Shown here: piece by piece, positions 26,877 to 36,439 of the stretch
Layout of the letters: each line of letters starts with the position of its first letter
Position numbering within the stretch: position 1 is the first letter of the stretch
Assembly: GCF_000365425.1 (NCBI RefSeq)
Contig: NZ_AQOV01000001.1
Location: 2,790,001-2,854,000 of the forward strand
DNA length: 64,000 nt
Direction of reading: 5' to 3'
Origin: Methylomonas sp. MK1
Lineage (GTDB): Bacteria > Pseudomonadota > Gammaproteobacteria > Methylococcales > Methylomonadaceae
Made by a program: the position numbers and the translations under genes
Notes under the pieces: generated by a model
Seen by the model: only the letters and a program-made list of their open reading frames with translations
Told to the model about the DNA's origin: nothing
The model's database searches: none

Positions 26877-27359
26877 TTAAGGAGCTGCGTTTAGCTTCAA
26901 GTCCCAAGCTTTTAGTTCTCCAGCCACCGGCGCCGTGCCTTCGCCAAAAGTGCTGTACTTGGTAGTGATCTTGTTGAAGTTGATGGAAATGCTCTCGCTG
27001 GGACGATCACCGCCACTAGAGGCACTGTAACCGCTAATAATGGCTTCACCCAATTCGATTTCGTAATAGACTTGAACCTTGGAATCTGAGCCCGCAGTTT
27101 GGATGAAATGTATTGTAGCGGTGCCCAAACTTTTACCGCAGATGGCTTGTCTCCAAAGCTCTGTGGAGGCAATGTCCATACTTTTGGTAATAGTCACTTC
27201 GGAAAACGAAGGATTGCTGGTATCACGGTCTTTGCCGGTACCGCTGGTTGAGATGGCGCGACCGACGCCCATTTGCAAAGAGTCGAGGGTAATCCAATCT
27301 TTGTGCCCTTCGACTGTGCTATCGCCTTTAATTGCTGTTGCGAAATTTAATAAGATCAT
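26877..27359 (-). CDS. hcp: T6SS tube protein Hcp (TssD)
   Basis: A 160-residue Hcp that forms hexameric rings stacked into the inner tube. The N-terminus is shifted but recognisable (NFATAIKGDSTVEGHKDWITLDSLQMGVGRAIS). It continues with SFSEVTITKSMDIASTELWRQAI and the C-terminal half GEAIISGYSASSGGDRPSESISINFNKITTKYSTFG, all typical. A strong Shine-Dalgarno (AAAGGAGAGC) precedes the ATG. A 166-base spacer separates it from tssC and an intrinsic terminator follows, features that favour high, separately tuned expression of the most abundant T6SS protein. Confidence 0.96.
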   Translation of the reverse strand: MILLNFATAIKGDSTVEGHKDWITLDSLQMGVGRAISTSGTGKDRDTSNPSFSEVTITKSMDIASTELWRQAICGKSLGTATIHFIQTAGSDSKVQVYYEIELGEAIISGYSASSGGDRPSESISINFNKITTKYSTFGEGTAPVAGELKAWDLKLNAAP

Positions 27360-27525
27360 AATGCTCTCCTTTCTAAGTTACTGATAAAAAACATAAACGG
27401 GTACTCACCCAAAGATTTACAGCGCCGGCAAGCCGGCATATAAAACAACCATCGCCAGTCCCGGGAAATTCGCATTACCGACCCGACAATTAGCATACTT
27501 CCTAGCCTTATTCAGCGAACAGGGC

Positions 27526-29013
27526 TTAACCTTTTTGCGACGGTAATTTAGACGTCAGCCGCAAGGAAACCGTCAACCCTTCCAACTGATAGTGCGGTCT
27601 CAGGAAAAACTTGGATTGATAATATCCAGGATTGCCTTCCACCTCTTCTACCACCACCTCTGCCCCAGCCAACGGCCGCCGGGCTTTATCTTTTTCAGTC
27701 GCCACCGCCGGGTTGCTTAGTACATACTGGCTAATCCAAGTATTCAGCCAAGCTTCCATATCCTGCCGCTCCTTAAACGAACCGATCTTGTCGCGCACGA
27801 TACATTTGAGGTAATGCGCAAAACGGCAAGTCGCAAATAAATAAGGCAAACGCGCGGCCAGATTAGCGTTGGCACTGGCATCCGGATCTTGGTACTCGAA
27901 TGGTTTTTGTAAGGACTGCGCACCAATAAACGCGGCAAAATCGGTGTTTTTCTTATGCAGCAAGGGCATGAAGCCACTTTTCGCCAACTCTGCTTCGCGC
28001 CGGTCGGTAATAGCGATTTCGGTCGGGCACTTCATGTCGACTCCGCCGTCGTCGGTCGGGAAGGAATGCACCGGCAAGCCTTCCACCGCGCCACCGGACT
28101 CGATACCGCGAATCTGCGAACACCAGCCGTATAACTTGAAAGAACGATTAATATTGACCGCCATGGCATAAGCCGCGTTGGACCATGTATATTTGCTGCT
28201 GTCGGCGCCCGAGGTATCTTCCTCGAAATCAAACTCCTCGACAGGATCGGTTTTCGAACCGTACGGTAACCGGCTGAGGAAGCGCGGCATAGCCAAACCG
28301 AGGTAACGCGAATCTTCGGATTCCCGCAATGAACGCCAGGCCGCATATTCGGGCGTTTGAAAAATTTTGGTCAGATCGCGTGGATTCGCCAATTCAGACC
28401 AACTCTCCATTTGCAGCACGGATGGCGCCACACCGGAAATGAACGGAGTGTGCGCAGAGGCGCTGATTTTCGCCATCTCGCCCAACAATTCCACATCTTG
28501 CGGACTGTGGTCGAAATGGTAGTCGCCCACCAAGCAACCGAACGGTTCGCCACCAAACGTGCCATATTCTTCTTCGTACAGTTTTTTGAATAGCGGACTT
28601 TGGTCCCAAGCCGTACCCTTGAATTTTTTCAGGGTTTTACCCAACTCATTTTTAGTGATATTTAACACCCGAATTTTCAACATTTCGTCGGTTTCGGTGT
28701 TGTTAACCAGGTAATGTAAGCCGCGCCAAGCACCTTCCAGTTTTTGAAAATCAGGATGATGTATGACTAAATTCAATTGCTCGGTGATCTTCTGGTCAAG
28801 GCTGGCAATAATCGACTGGATAGTTTTAATTGCGTCGTCGGATACTTTTGAAACATCCTGTAATGCGTATTGCGCCAAGGTAGTTACCGCAGTATTGACC
28901 TGATTGGCAGCTTCTGTTCCTGGCTTGAACTCCTTGGACAATAATGCGGAAAAATCGTCCAATTCCAGAGTTTGAGTTGCGCCCTGTCCGCCTTGAGTTT
29001 CTAATTCGGCCAT
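27526..29013 (-). CDS. tssC: T6SS contractile sheath large subunit TssC (VipB)
   Basis: A 495-residue sheath subunit. Key blocks are HHPDFQKLEGAWRGLHYLVNNTETDEMLKIRVLN, then SPLFKKLYEEEYGTFGGEPFG, and ANPRDLTKIFQTPEYAAWRSLRESEDSRYLGLAMPRFLSRLPYG. The C-terminal part has FATCRFAHYLKCIVRDKIGSF and ends in RLTSKLPSQK. The length is usual for the family. It starts 3 bases after tssB, with which it forms the VipAB heterodimer. It acts in the cytosol. Confidence 0.97.
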   Translation of the reverse strand: MAELETQGGQGATQTLELDDFSALLSKEFKPGTEAANQVNTAVTTLAQYALQDVSKVSDDAIKTIQSIIASLDQKITEQLNLVIHHPDFQKLEGAWRGLHYLVNNTETDEMLKIRVLNITKNELGKTLKKFKGTAWDQSPLFKKLYEEEYGTFGGEPFGCLVGDYHFDHSPQDVELLGEMAKISASAHTPFISGVAPSVLQMESWSELANPRDLTKIFQTPEYAAWRSLRESEDSRYLGLAMPRFLSRLPYGSKTDPVEEFDFEEDTSGADSSKYTWSNAAYAMAVNINRSFKLYGWCSQIRGIESGGAVEGLPVHSFPTDDGGVDMKCPTEIAITDRREAELAKSGFMPLLHKKNTDFAAFIGAQSLQKPFEYQDPDASANANLAARLPYLFATCRFAHYLKCIVRDKIGSFKERQDMEAWLNTWISQYVLSNPAVATEKDKARRPLAGAEVVVEEVEGNPGYYQSKFFLRPHYQLEGLTVSLRLTSKLPSQKG

Positions 29014-29016
29014 GGC

Positions 29017-29547
29017 TTACTCCCCTTTTCCTTCGGCAGCATCACCGCCGGCTTCCGTCGGTTTCGCCGAAGCAGCCAAGGTTTGCAACAATGCTGGGTC
29101 GTTAACTAACTTCGCGATTAATTCCTCGGCACCGGTTTTGCCGTCCATATAGGTAATCAAATTGGACAATTGGGTTCTGGCTTCCAACACTTTGTCCAAG
29201 CCTGCCACTTTTTTGGCAACGGCGGCCGGAGAAAAGTCATCCATACTTTCGAACGTAATGTCGACGTTCAAATTGCCTTCACCTGTCAAGGTGTTGGCAA
29301 CTTGAAACGCGACCCGCGGCTTCATCGATTTCAATCGATCGTTGAAATTATCGACATCGATTTCCAACAATTTACGATCAGCCACCGGCGCCAACGGTTC
29401 AGCCGGCTTGCCGGACAAATCCGACATAACGCCCATCACGAACGGCAACTGCACCTTTTTCTCGGAACCATAGAGTTCGACATCGTATTCAATCTGTACC
29501 CGGGGAGCCCGGTTTCTTTGTATAAACTTCTGACTACTTTCAGCCAT
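29017..29547 (-). CDS. tssB: T6SS contractile sheath small subunit TssB (VipA)
   Basis: A 176-residue partner of TssC. It begins MAESSQKFIQRNRAPRVQIEYDVELYGSEKKVQLPFVMGVMSDLSG and has FNDRLKSMKPRVAFQVANTLTGEGNLNVDITFESMDDFSP, all hallmark segments. A C-terminal helix (AEELIAKLVNDPALLQTLA) is the region bound by ClpV/TagJ in other systems. An acidic Gly/Glu-rich tail follows. It sits 45 bases after tssA and 3 bases before tssC. Confidence 0.97.
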   Translation of the reverse strand: MAESSQKFIQRNRAPRVQIEYDVELYGSEKKVQLPFVMGVMSDLSGKPAEPLAPVADRKLLEIDVDNFNDRLKSMKPRVAFQVANTLTGEGNLNVDITFESMDDFSPAAVAKKVAGLDKVLEARTQLSNLITYMDGKTGAEELIAKLVNDPALLQTLAASAKPTEAGGDAAEGKGE

Positions 29548-29592
29548 TGTATTCTCCGCTTGACATTAAGAAGGACTACCAAAAATCAGTTT

Positions 29593-30624
29593 CTAACTCG
29601 GGTCGGGACCCTTTATCGCAGTTATTTGGGAAAGCGCATCCGGCATTAAGTTTTGGACGATTTCCAGGAAATCCGCGTTTGCCAGATGCTTGGCCCGGCG
29701 CAACAAAATGGGCACGGGACTAGACGGCTCGTAATCCGCATAATATTTACAAAGCGCATCCAAAGTTCTCACCACATCTTGACGCGACTCAATAGCACCA
29801 CCCACTGCTTTGGATTTAACTGGCTTTACATCATTACCTGCCTCGGCCGTGCTGCCATCGTCGATTGCCTCGCTCTCGACGTCGCTAGACAACCGCGACC
29901 CGGCGTAATGATCGAAATCATCCCGGACTTCCTTCAGTAAAGCTTTCAACGGCGTCAATACCGCGCCTTGGCTGGCTCCGACTTTTTCGTTAACGAAAGC
30001 GTCGATCCGCTCGACAATTTTGATGCTATCGAGTACCGCCTGATAATTATCGGTTAACGCCGCGTCATCCATATCCAGAAAAGCCGCGTTGATAGCGCCG
30101 TTGTCTGGCTTTGCAAGGCCCTTGGGCACTTCCAGCCGGTCGGTTGCATACTGAATGTCACGCAAACAAAACCTACCGATTGCTTTCGACTCAACCAGCA
30201 CCGCCAAACTTAGAGGCCTGATTATCAGGTCGAAGCTGGCAAGCTCTTCCAAAATATTGATTCGCGACGTCGGATCCATACCGTCGTCGGGATCAAGCTG
30301 AGGGTGTATGGAATCCCAATAACGAGTCAAAGATTCTTCCAGAAAGCCCAGTCCATCGCGAAAACCTCTCCAACCTTCAACGTTGATCAGTGTCCGGATC
30401 AAGTACAAAATGACTTGCAAATCTTTGGAACGTTGCAACAACGCCAAGGCCTCTTTATAGACCTCGCGCCAGTTAGGCGGTAGCGCTTTCTCTCCAGAAA
30501 ACTGATTTTCCGGGGTCCCTAAAATATTGGTGTCCAACGCCACTCTGGCATTGTCATACTCAAGGTTATCGCCACAAGGCTGCTCGGCCGAAACAGGTTC
30601 TAGTAATCCGGACAAATCCGCCAT
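29593..30624 (-). CDS. tssA: T6SS assembly protein TssA (ImpA family)
   Basis: A 343-residue protein starting at ATG 30624, with GAGG about 8 bases upstream; an in-frame ATG eight codons earlier lacks such a site. The N-terminal ImpA_N domain is clear: LLEPVSAEQPCGDNLEYDNARVAL, NWREVYKEALALLQRSKDLQVILYLIRTLIN, and GLGFLEESLTRYWDSIHPQLDPDDGMDPTSRINIL. The C-terminal part (IESRQDVVRTLDALCKYYADYEPSSPVPILLRRAKHL) is the short TssA type. TssA primes and coordinates tube and sheath assembly on the baseplate. It opens the tssABC-hcp run after a large untranslated gap. Confidence 0.92.
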   Translation of the reverse strand: MADLSGLLEPVSAEQPCGDNLEYDNARVALDTNILGTPENQFSGEKALPPNWREVYKEALALLQRSKDLQVILYLIRTLINVEGWRGFRDGLGFLEESLTRYWDSIHPQLDPDDGMDPTSRINILEELASFDLIIRPLSLAVLVESKAIGRFCLRDIQYATDRLEVPKGLAKPDNGAINAAFLDMDDAALTDNYQAVLDSIKIVERIDAFVNEKVGASQGAVLTPLKALLKEVRDDFDHYAGSRLSSDVESEAIDDGSTAEAGNDVKPVKSKAVGGAIESRQDVVRTLDALCKYYADYEPSSPVPILLRRAKHLANADFLEIVQNLMPDALSQITAIKGPDPS

Positions 30625-31337
30625 TTTTACGCCTCTATGGTCATGCAATTGTTAACATCAACCGATTGAAAAGCTGCAACGAAACCTTGTGCCTGGCGCC
30701 CCGTTTCTTACAATCGACCCAATTCTATACTGCCCCGGACTTGTTACGCCTTTATTAAGCCCAAAACTAATTCGCATTAGTCTAGTCGGTTTTTCATGTC
30801 ACGCTTTAAACTAAAACAACCCTAAATGTCGCAGAATCTTATACCTATCAATTTGCATTTGCTCATCAATAGGTAACTCATCTTTATCATTTAACATGCC
30901 AACTTATGAACCCATCGCCAAGCAAACTATAAGACATTGAAATAAAATAACTTACAACTGAATCAGCGTATTAAATCGCAACATGGACACACCATTGCAA
31001 AGACAAGTCGGCACGATATTTCGTAACGGATACGATATTCGGTACTTGCGGATGGGCTACCGAGATGGGAAATACCGTTTTCCATTGAGAAAATCCGTCT
31101 AGTGTTTCGTGGCGCTAAAACCTCGCGGTCTTAGCGTCGCCTAATGATCACATCGGCTTCTTCACATCATTTGGTCTATCGGTACTAAGCACTCATTGAC
31201 AGACATTACCCAAAGACACCACCGAACACCGCCGCCCGTTCGGGAATTCACGCGTTTATACAATTGTTGAATCGTATTTTCCCAAAGATACTTGAAACCT
31301 AAGATTCCGGACTTAAGGACAGCATCCTGATTTCGGC
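30625..31337. other. 700-base non-coding gap inside the T6SS locus
   Basis: No supported reading frame or RNA gene on either strand. One nearly perfect hairpin is visible: CGCTAAAACC (31113-31122), loop TCGC, GGTCTTAGCG (31127-31136), with one mismatch and no U-run. It lies about 200 bases past the tagF/pppA stop. The part next to tssA (30640-30850) is AT-rich and is the likely promoter region for tssABC-hcp, but I could not choose a secure -35/-10 or -24/-12 pair. Confidence 0.55.
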
Positions 31338-32885
31338 TTAACCGCTAAATTCGGCGACTAATACGGTAATGTTATCTCGGCCGCTTCTGCTTAACGCCTG
31401 GTTAATCAGGGCTTCGGCGGCCGACTGACAACTTCCTAAGCCCATCAATTCCGCAATCTCGGCTTCCGATAACTCTTTATCCAAGCCGTCGCTGCATAGC
31501 AGATAACGATCACCGCCGGCCGCCTGAAAGCGCAGCACATCCAATGCCAGCGTCAATTGCCCGCCCACCGCGCGGGTAATCACATTCGCGCCAACTTGTT
31601 GGGCCGCGACTTCCCGGGTCATCACACCGGAATCCATCAATTCGTCTATCAGGGTATGGTCGCGAGTAATCTGCGTAAACTCGCCTTGGCGCAATTGGTA
31701 TAAGCGGCTGTCACCAGCCCAAATCGCCGCGCACTTGTCTCCCTTAGCCAGCAAGGCCACTACCGTGGTTCCGACAATACTGCCTTGCTGAATGCCCGAG
31801 GCAAAGCGGCATAAATCTTCGTTGATCTTATGTAATTTGCGGGAAACCGCTTCGACCTGATTATCCAGGTTTTCGGTAAATTCCAACGTCGATAAAGAAT
31901 CCACCACCAAGCGGCTGGCAACATCGCCGGATTGATGCCCACCCATGCCATCAGCAACCACCCATAAGCCCAGTGACGGGCAATCGAGCAAGGCATCTTC
32001 ATTATGCTTACGCTTATTGCCGACCACTGTAACCCCGTAGGACGCCCACATTGTCGAGTTAGGCGTTGTTAAGACCTGACTCGCCGCAGCGCCTACTGCA
32101 GATGCACTTGACTCTCTCTCGATTTTTTTGACACTTTGGTCTTGCCGATAACTCTGCACATACCAAGATCTGCCAGCCTGCGGCATACCCTGCAAAAAAC
32201 TCGCGTAAGCATCGATAGGCGGCAAGCCTTCGCAAACCAGCAAACTCGGACGATTCGTCTGGCCGCCTTCACTCGCCCAAATGCTGTAACCGGGCATAAA
32301 GCGTTCCAGCAAACTCTGACTCAAGCGTGGAAACATTGCATCCATCTGATCCAGGCCCTCCAAATCGAAACGAAACGCGAGCTTGCCGTTGGATGCAGCC
32401 AAGCCGCCGTTAGAATCAGCTTGAAAACGCTGCGGCGTCAGGCTGTCAGCCGAACCGATTTCCATCAGCCCCTTATCAAACCGATCCAGATCGCAGGACT
32501 CGTTCAACACCGATAGCGCGGCGTCTTCCAATTTTGCAAACCAATCCGATTCCGGCGAAAACAATGACAGCAACGATTCCGCACTGACAGCTTGCGCCAA
32601 AGTCAACGGATAATAGCGGCCCACCCTATCGACGCTGGGCATCATGACACCAGCCCAGGCACTCGCACCGCAAACACCCGGTCTCAGAGCAAAGCGCCAA
32701 AGCGGGCTAACCAAAAACAAGGATAACCAGCTCTCTCCTAATGTTTCCTGGCTGGAACGCATAGAGGCTTGTAACCAATTATCCCATGGCTCAATAAAGT
32801 GCCTGGGCAAGCGCCGACTCACAAAATCCCCCAATCCCGGTACTTTCCCAAAAAAGCCGACGCTCAGCCCATCCATAGAACTCAT
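31338..32885 (-). CDS. TagF-PppA fusion: T6SS post-translational regulator and PP2C phosphatase
   Basis: A 515-residue two-domain protein. Residues about 5-215 are TagF (VGFFGKVPGLGDFVSRRLPRHFIEPWDNWLQASM, then SPLWRFALRPGVCGASAWAGVMMPSVDRVGRYYPLTLAQ). Residues about 275-510 are a PP2C-family Ser/Thr phosphatase with the metal-binding motifs NEDALL, VVADGMGGHQSGDVAS, AAIWAGDSRLY, TRDHT and LLCSDGLDKELS, all intact. In Pseudomonas H1-T6SS, TagF represses and PppA dephosphorylates Fha1; here both are covalently joined. The start is set at ATG 32885, overlapping the tssM stop as ATGA. No PpkA kinase is found in the window. Confidence 0.93.
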   Translation of the reverse strand: MSSMDGLSVGFFGKVPGLGDFVSRRLPRHFIEPWDNWLQASMRSSQETLGESWLSLFLVSPLWRFALRPGVCGASAWAGVMMPSVDRVGRYYPLTLAQAVSAESLLSLFSPESDWFAKLEDAALSVLNESCDLDRFDKGLMEIGSADSLTPQRFQADSNGGLAASNGKLAFRFDLEGLDQMDAMFPRLSQSLLERFMPGYSIWASEGGQTNRPSLLVCEGLPPIDAYASFLQGMPQAGRSWYVQSYRQDQSVKKIERESSASAVGAAASQVLTTPNSTMWASYGVTVVGNKRKHNEDALLDCPSLGLWVVADGMGGHQSGDVASRLVVDSLSTLEFTENLDNQVEAVSRKLHKINEDLCRFASGIQQGSIVGTTVVALLAKGDKCAAIWAGDSRLYQLRQGEFTQITRDHTLIDELMDSGVMTREVAAQQVGANVITRAVGGQLTLALDVLRFQAAGGDRYLLCSDGLDKELSEAEIAELMGLGSCQSAAEALINQALSRSGRDNITVLVAEFSG

Positions 32886-35800
32886 AGCGACTCCGGGCAA
32901 CGGAAACTTTGATATTCACTGATGCCAAATGGATTATTGACGCTGGCTGCGCGCAATTCGAACTTAGCGGTATAGCCCTCCAGTTGTACGGTCAAATTAA
33001 AGCGGTCCGGCAAGCCGGTGGGCTGGATATTGAACTCGTCGAACATTCTAAATAGTGCCCAAGCCCCTTCCTTGGACTTGCTAAGCTGTTTGCCATCCAA
33101 ACCTTCAAACACCACTCTGACACCGGCGCTGTTATTGGTGCCGGGCCACTGAAACTTGGTAAGTTGCTCAGGACCGTGGCGATAAACCAACTCCTGGCCT
33201 TCGACATTTAATCTGAAGGTACTGACTTTGTCGTCCAATGCCAAGGGTTTTAACTCGAATTGCACTTGCGGCACCGCGCCACCACCGGGAAAAAATGCGT
33301 CACGAATTTTCGCGGCGATCTGGAACTGGCGAATACTGGCTGCCGATAAGCCTAAAGCCTTATCAGAGCTGAGTTCCTGCCATTGCACCGCTGTAGTATC
33401 GACAAATGCCTTGAGATTCGTGTTAAAAAATTGATCGACAATCCCGTTAGCGGCAAACACTTTGCCGAAATCAGCCATCAACACGTCCTGCTGAGTATTT
33501 TTTGCAAACGGATAACGGCCGGCCAAAGCGCTTTTGCAGGGCATCGTCACCGCGGTTTTCAACATTTCATTGAGTTGCCCTTTCGCGCCGGTTTTGATTT
33601 GTTGTCCGCCCGTGCTGGTCAACGCGTTCAGTGAGGCTGCAACCGGACCAGGTAAACGGGCAAATTCCATTTTTGCGGATTGCAAAGGATCGACACCACC
33701 GCCGGCAAACCGCGCCGCCTCAGTAGACAAGGCTTGGCCACCGCTATTGGGTGCCGAACCAATCTGCATCAGATAATCGTGCAGATTTTTGATACTCGCC
33801 ATCGTCGCATTGATCGGAGCCGGCCTATCGGCTGCACCCCGCACTTGCATATTGTAAGGTTCGAAGTAAGTCTCCAAGGCCTTGACCGGGTCAACACCGC
33901 CGTCACTTTGCTTAGCCATTGCCAACAGTTTTTGGGTAGCGGCTTCCGGAACCGCCAAGGCGCCGCCTGTGGATTTTGCCAACGCATCGGCCAATTCGGA
34001 CGAGAGCTTGCTTAACGCGGTATTTTTTTCGACCAGTTCCAATAACAACTTCAATGGCGAATCCGGACGCGACAGCAGATCCAGCGTATCTACCAGCTGA
34101 TTATTGTTGAGTTGCGGACGGAATTTAACCGCTGTCAGCACACCATCCCAGGTCTTTTGGTAATCCCCCAAATACAGGCGTTTGAAATCGCTATATAAAC
34201 GATCAATTTCGACAGGCGTACTGGCACCGTTTACGCCGAGCACCCAGTTCTGCTCACTGGCTTCCTTGACGTAAACCATGCCTTTCTTCAGAAACAACTC
34301 CGTATAGCCGTAACTGCTAAACAGACCGGGCACAACCAGCGTATCCAATTCCTTGCCGTTTGCTGTAAACACTCGGCCACCGTTCGGCGCCAATTGTCCG
34401 GCGACCGAAATGTCGTGACTGCGATCAAAAAGCGCCTCGCTTTTAAAGCGGCTATAAAGTTGATTGACCATGGGAATTTGCGTCAATTTATTACGCACCG
34501 CGTCGACAAACCCGTTATCAAGTGCTGCCGGATCCAAATTCAAAGCCAGCATATTGTCCAAATGTAACTGCAATTTGGCTTGGGTTTCCGGGTCGGTGGC
34601 AAACATTTGCTCCCAATCCAATTTCACCCAGGGTTGCGCAACCTTGGCGTCCATCCGTTGCGGCTCGCCGAACATCAGATAGACGCGCAAAAGTTGATAG
34701 AGCACGTCCAGATTCTTGCCCTCATCGCTTTGCATACGCTCTTTCAAGCGCAGCGTAATCAAGGCCTGAAAATTTTCGCGAAGCAAACGTTGATAGGCAA
34801 TATCGATAGCGGAATCGAGTTTATCGCCTTGATATAAACCAAAGCCGCTGCTCCAGCCGGTTTGAGCATACACGTCCTTGGCGGCTTGCAGGGCATTTAG
34901 CTTCGGCAGCAAGACCAAGAAGCCGGAACGTGAATCTGTTGGAGAAAGATTACTGGCTCGGTAAATTTCTATCTGTTTTTCGACATCGGCAATCGCCGAC
35001 TTATTGTTGGCAAAACTGACCATCCACACCACCACGGCTATCGCTACAATTGCAAAGGTGGCGGCAAAGCCGGCTAAATTCATTAAGCGAAAACGCCGTT
35101 CGACCTTTGGATCCACGCCAACCAATGCGGCTTCGGGAAACACCACTTGTTTTAGGAGCTTAGTCAGAAAATAGCTTTTGCCGCGCCCGCTCATTAAAGG
35201 CGTCACTTGTCTTTCCAATCTAAAACTCGAGGCCAAAGCCGCCATCACCCGATCTATCGGTGTACCTTCCTGGGTGCCGCTGCTGAAATACACGCCGCGC
35301 AACAGAAAAGGCTCTTCGTAGCGATTGGTGGAAAACGCGGCATCCAGAAATCCAGTTGCCACCGTTTTGAACAGCATCATTTGCTGCGGGAAATCGAAAA
35401 TAGCCGTACGGCGCAGCACATCGCGCTCTTCCTGGATACGCTTCAAACGGCGTTGTACCAACCTCTCAGTCAATTCGTCATAGGCCTTCTCGAATTGCAA
35501 TAAATGGGCGGCCAGATCCTCTTTATCGTTGTCGGCACGAATAAATGTTTCGCCCCACACCTGACTGCGCTCGTCTTCGGTTAAATTGGCGAAGAAATCG
35601 CTAAAACCTGCCACGAGGTCGGCTTTGGTGAACAATACATACACCGGCAATTGCACACCCAATTGCGCATTAAGCTCCGTAATCCGCCGCCGAATCGCCG
35701 CCGCATGCTGACGTAATTCTTCCTCGGTCTGCTGTATCAAATCACTGACGCTCACCGCCACAAATACACCGTTCAGGGGGCGGCGTGGTCGATATTTTTT

Positions 35801-36430
35801 TAACAGCTGCAAGAAACCATGCCAGGCCGTCGCATCCACTTCTTGATGGCTATCTTGGGTGGTATAGCGACCGGCGGTATCCAATAACACCGCTTCGTCG
35901 GCAAACCACCAATCGCAATCCCGCGTACCGCTGACACCTTTTACCGCATGCTTGCCCAAGCGTTCGGCCAACGGAAATTGCAATCCGGAATTGATTAAAG
36001 CTGTGGTTTTGCCGGATCCCGGCGCACCGATAATTGCGTACCAAGGTAGTTCGTAAAGATACTGCTTCCGACCGCGTTGTTTGGAGCTGGTGGTTTTCAA
36101 TAAAGCTAAAGCCTCGTCGAAGCCGCGACTCAACACGTCCAACTCAGCAGCAGATGCCGATTGCGCATCGTTTGCATCGGCTCCGCCAGCCAAATCGGCC
36201 ATCAAGCGCTGCTCGCGCTTACGCGACAACAGCCATGCAATCAACCGGTAAAGCAGCCAACAGCCGACTATTACGCCTATCGTTACGATGCGGCTTAAAT
36301 CTGACTCCAACGGCACACTGCCGGCAATCGCAATTAAGGGCCCGATAAACCAAATCAATACCGACAAAACCACGATACCGATCAGCTCAAGCACCCACTT
36401 TGTTTTAAAAAAACTGATTATCCGTTCCAC
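32882..36430 (-). CDS. tssM: T6SS inner-membrane protein TssM (IcmF)
   Basis: An 1182-residue core of the membrane complex. Two N-terminal transmembrane helices (about 14-35 and 47-67) are followed by a cytosolic NTPase-like domain with Walker A GAPGSGKTTALINSG near residue 138 and DLIQQTEEELRQHAAAIRRRI typical of IcmF. A third membrane segment (about residues 448-467, FAATFAIVAIAVVVWMVSF) leads to a large periplasmic region. The C-terminal TssM domain ends near VRVVFEGLDGKQL and WALFRMFDEF. The gene starts 9 bases after tssL and overlaps the tagF/pppA start. Partners are TssL and TssJ. Confidence 0.96.
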   Translation of the reverse strand: MERIISFFKTKWVLELIGIVVLSVLIWFIGPLIAIAGSVPLESDLSRIVTIGVIVGCWLLYRLIAWLLSRKREQRLMADLAGGADANDAQSASAAELDVLSRGFDEALALLKTTSSKQRGRKQYLYELPWYAIIGAPGSGKTTALINSGLQFPLAERLGKHAVKGVSGTRDCDWWFADEAVLLDTAGRYTTQDSHQEVDATAWHGFLQLLKKYRPRRPLNGVFVAVSVSDLIQQTEEELRQHAAAIRRRITELNAQLGVQLPVYVLFTKADLVAGFSDFFANLTEDERSQVWGETFIRADNDKEDLAAHLLQFEKAYDELTERLVQRRLKRIQEERDVLRRTAIFDFPQQMMLFKTVATGFLDAAFSTNRYEEPFLLRGVYFSSGTQEGTPIDRVMAALASSFRLERQVTPLMSGRGKSYFLTKLLKQVVFPEAALVGVDPKVERRFRLMNLAGFAATFAIVAIAVVVWMVSFANNKSAIADVEKQIEIYRASNLSPTDSRSGFLVLLPKLNALQAAKDVYAQTGWSSGFGLYQGDKLDSAIDIAYQRLLRENFQALITLRLKERMQSDEGKNLDVLYQLLRVYLMFGEPQRMDAKVAQPWVKLDWEQMFATDPETQAKLQLHLDNMLALNLDPAALDNGFVDAVRNKLTQIPMVNQLYSRFKSEALFDRSHDISVAGQLAPNGGRVFTANGKELDTLVVPGLFSSYGYTELFLKKGMVYVKEASEQNWVLGVNGASTPVEIDRLYSDFKRLYLGDYQKTWDGVLTAVKFRPQLNNNQLVDTLDLLSRPDSPLKLLLELVEKNTALSKLSSELADALAKSTGGALAVPEAATQKLLAMAKQSDGGVDPVKALETYFEPYNMQVRGAADRPAPINATMASIKNLHDYLMQIGSAPNSGGQALSTEAARFAGGGVDPLQSAKMEFARLPGPVAASLNALTSTGGQQIKTGAKGQLNEMLKTAVTMPCKSALAGRYPFAKNTQQDVLMADFGKVFAANGIVDQFFNTNLKAFVDTTAVQWQELSSDKALGLSAASIRQFQIAAKIRDAFFPGGGAVPQVQFELKPLALDDKVSTFRLNVEGQELVYRHGPEQLTKFQWPGTNNSAGVRVVFEGLDGKQLSKSKEGAWALFRMFDEFNIQPTGLPDRFNLTVQLEGYTAKFELRAASVNNPFGISEYQSFRCPESL

Positions 36431-36439
36431 GCGGTATTC

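Noticed and set aside
30670..30710. Possible sigma54 promoter upstream of tssA (GGCAC and TTGC on the minus strand)
   Set aside because: GG and GC are 14 bases apart instead of 10, so it does not fit the -24/-12 geometry.
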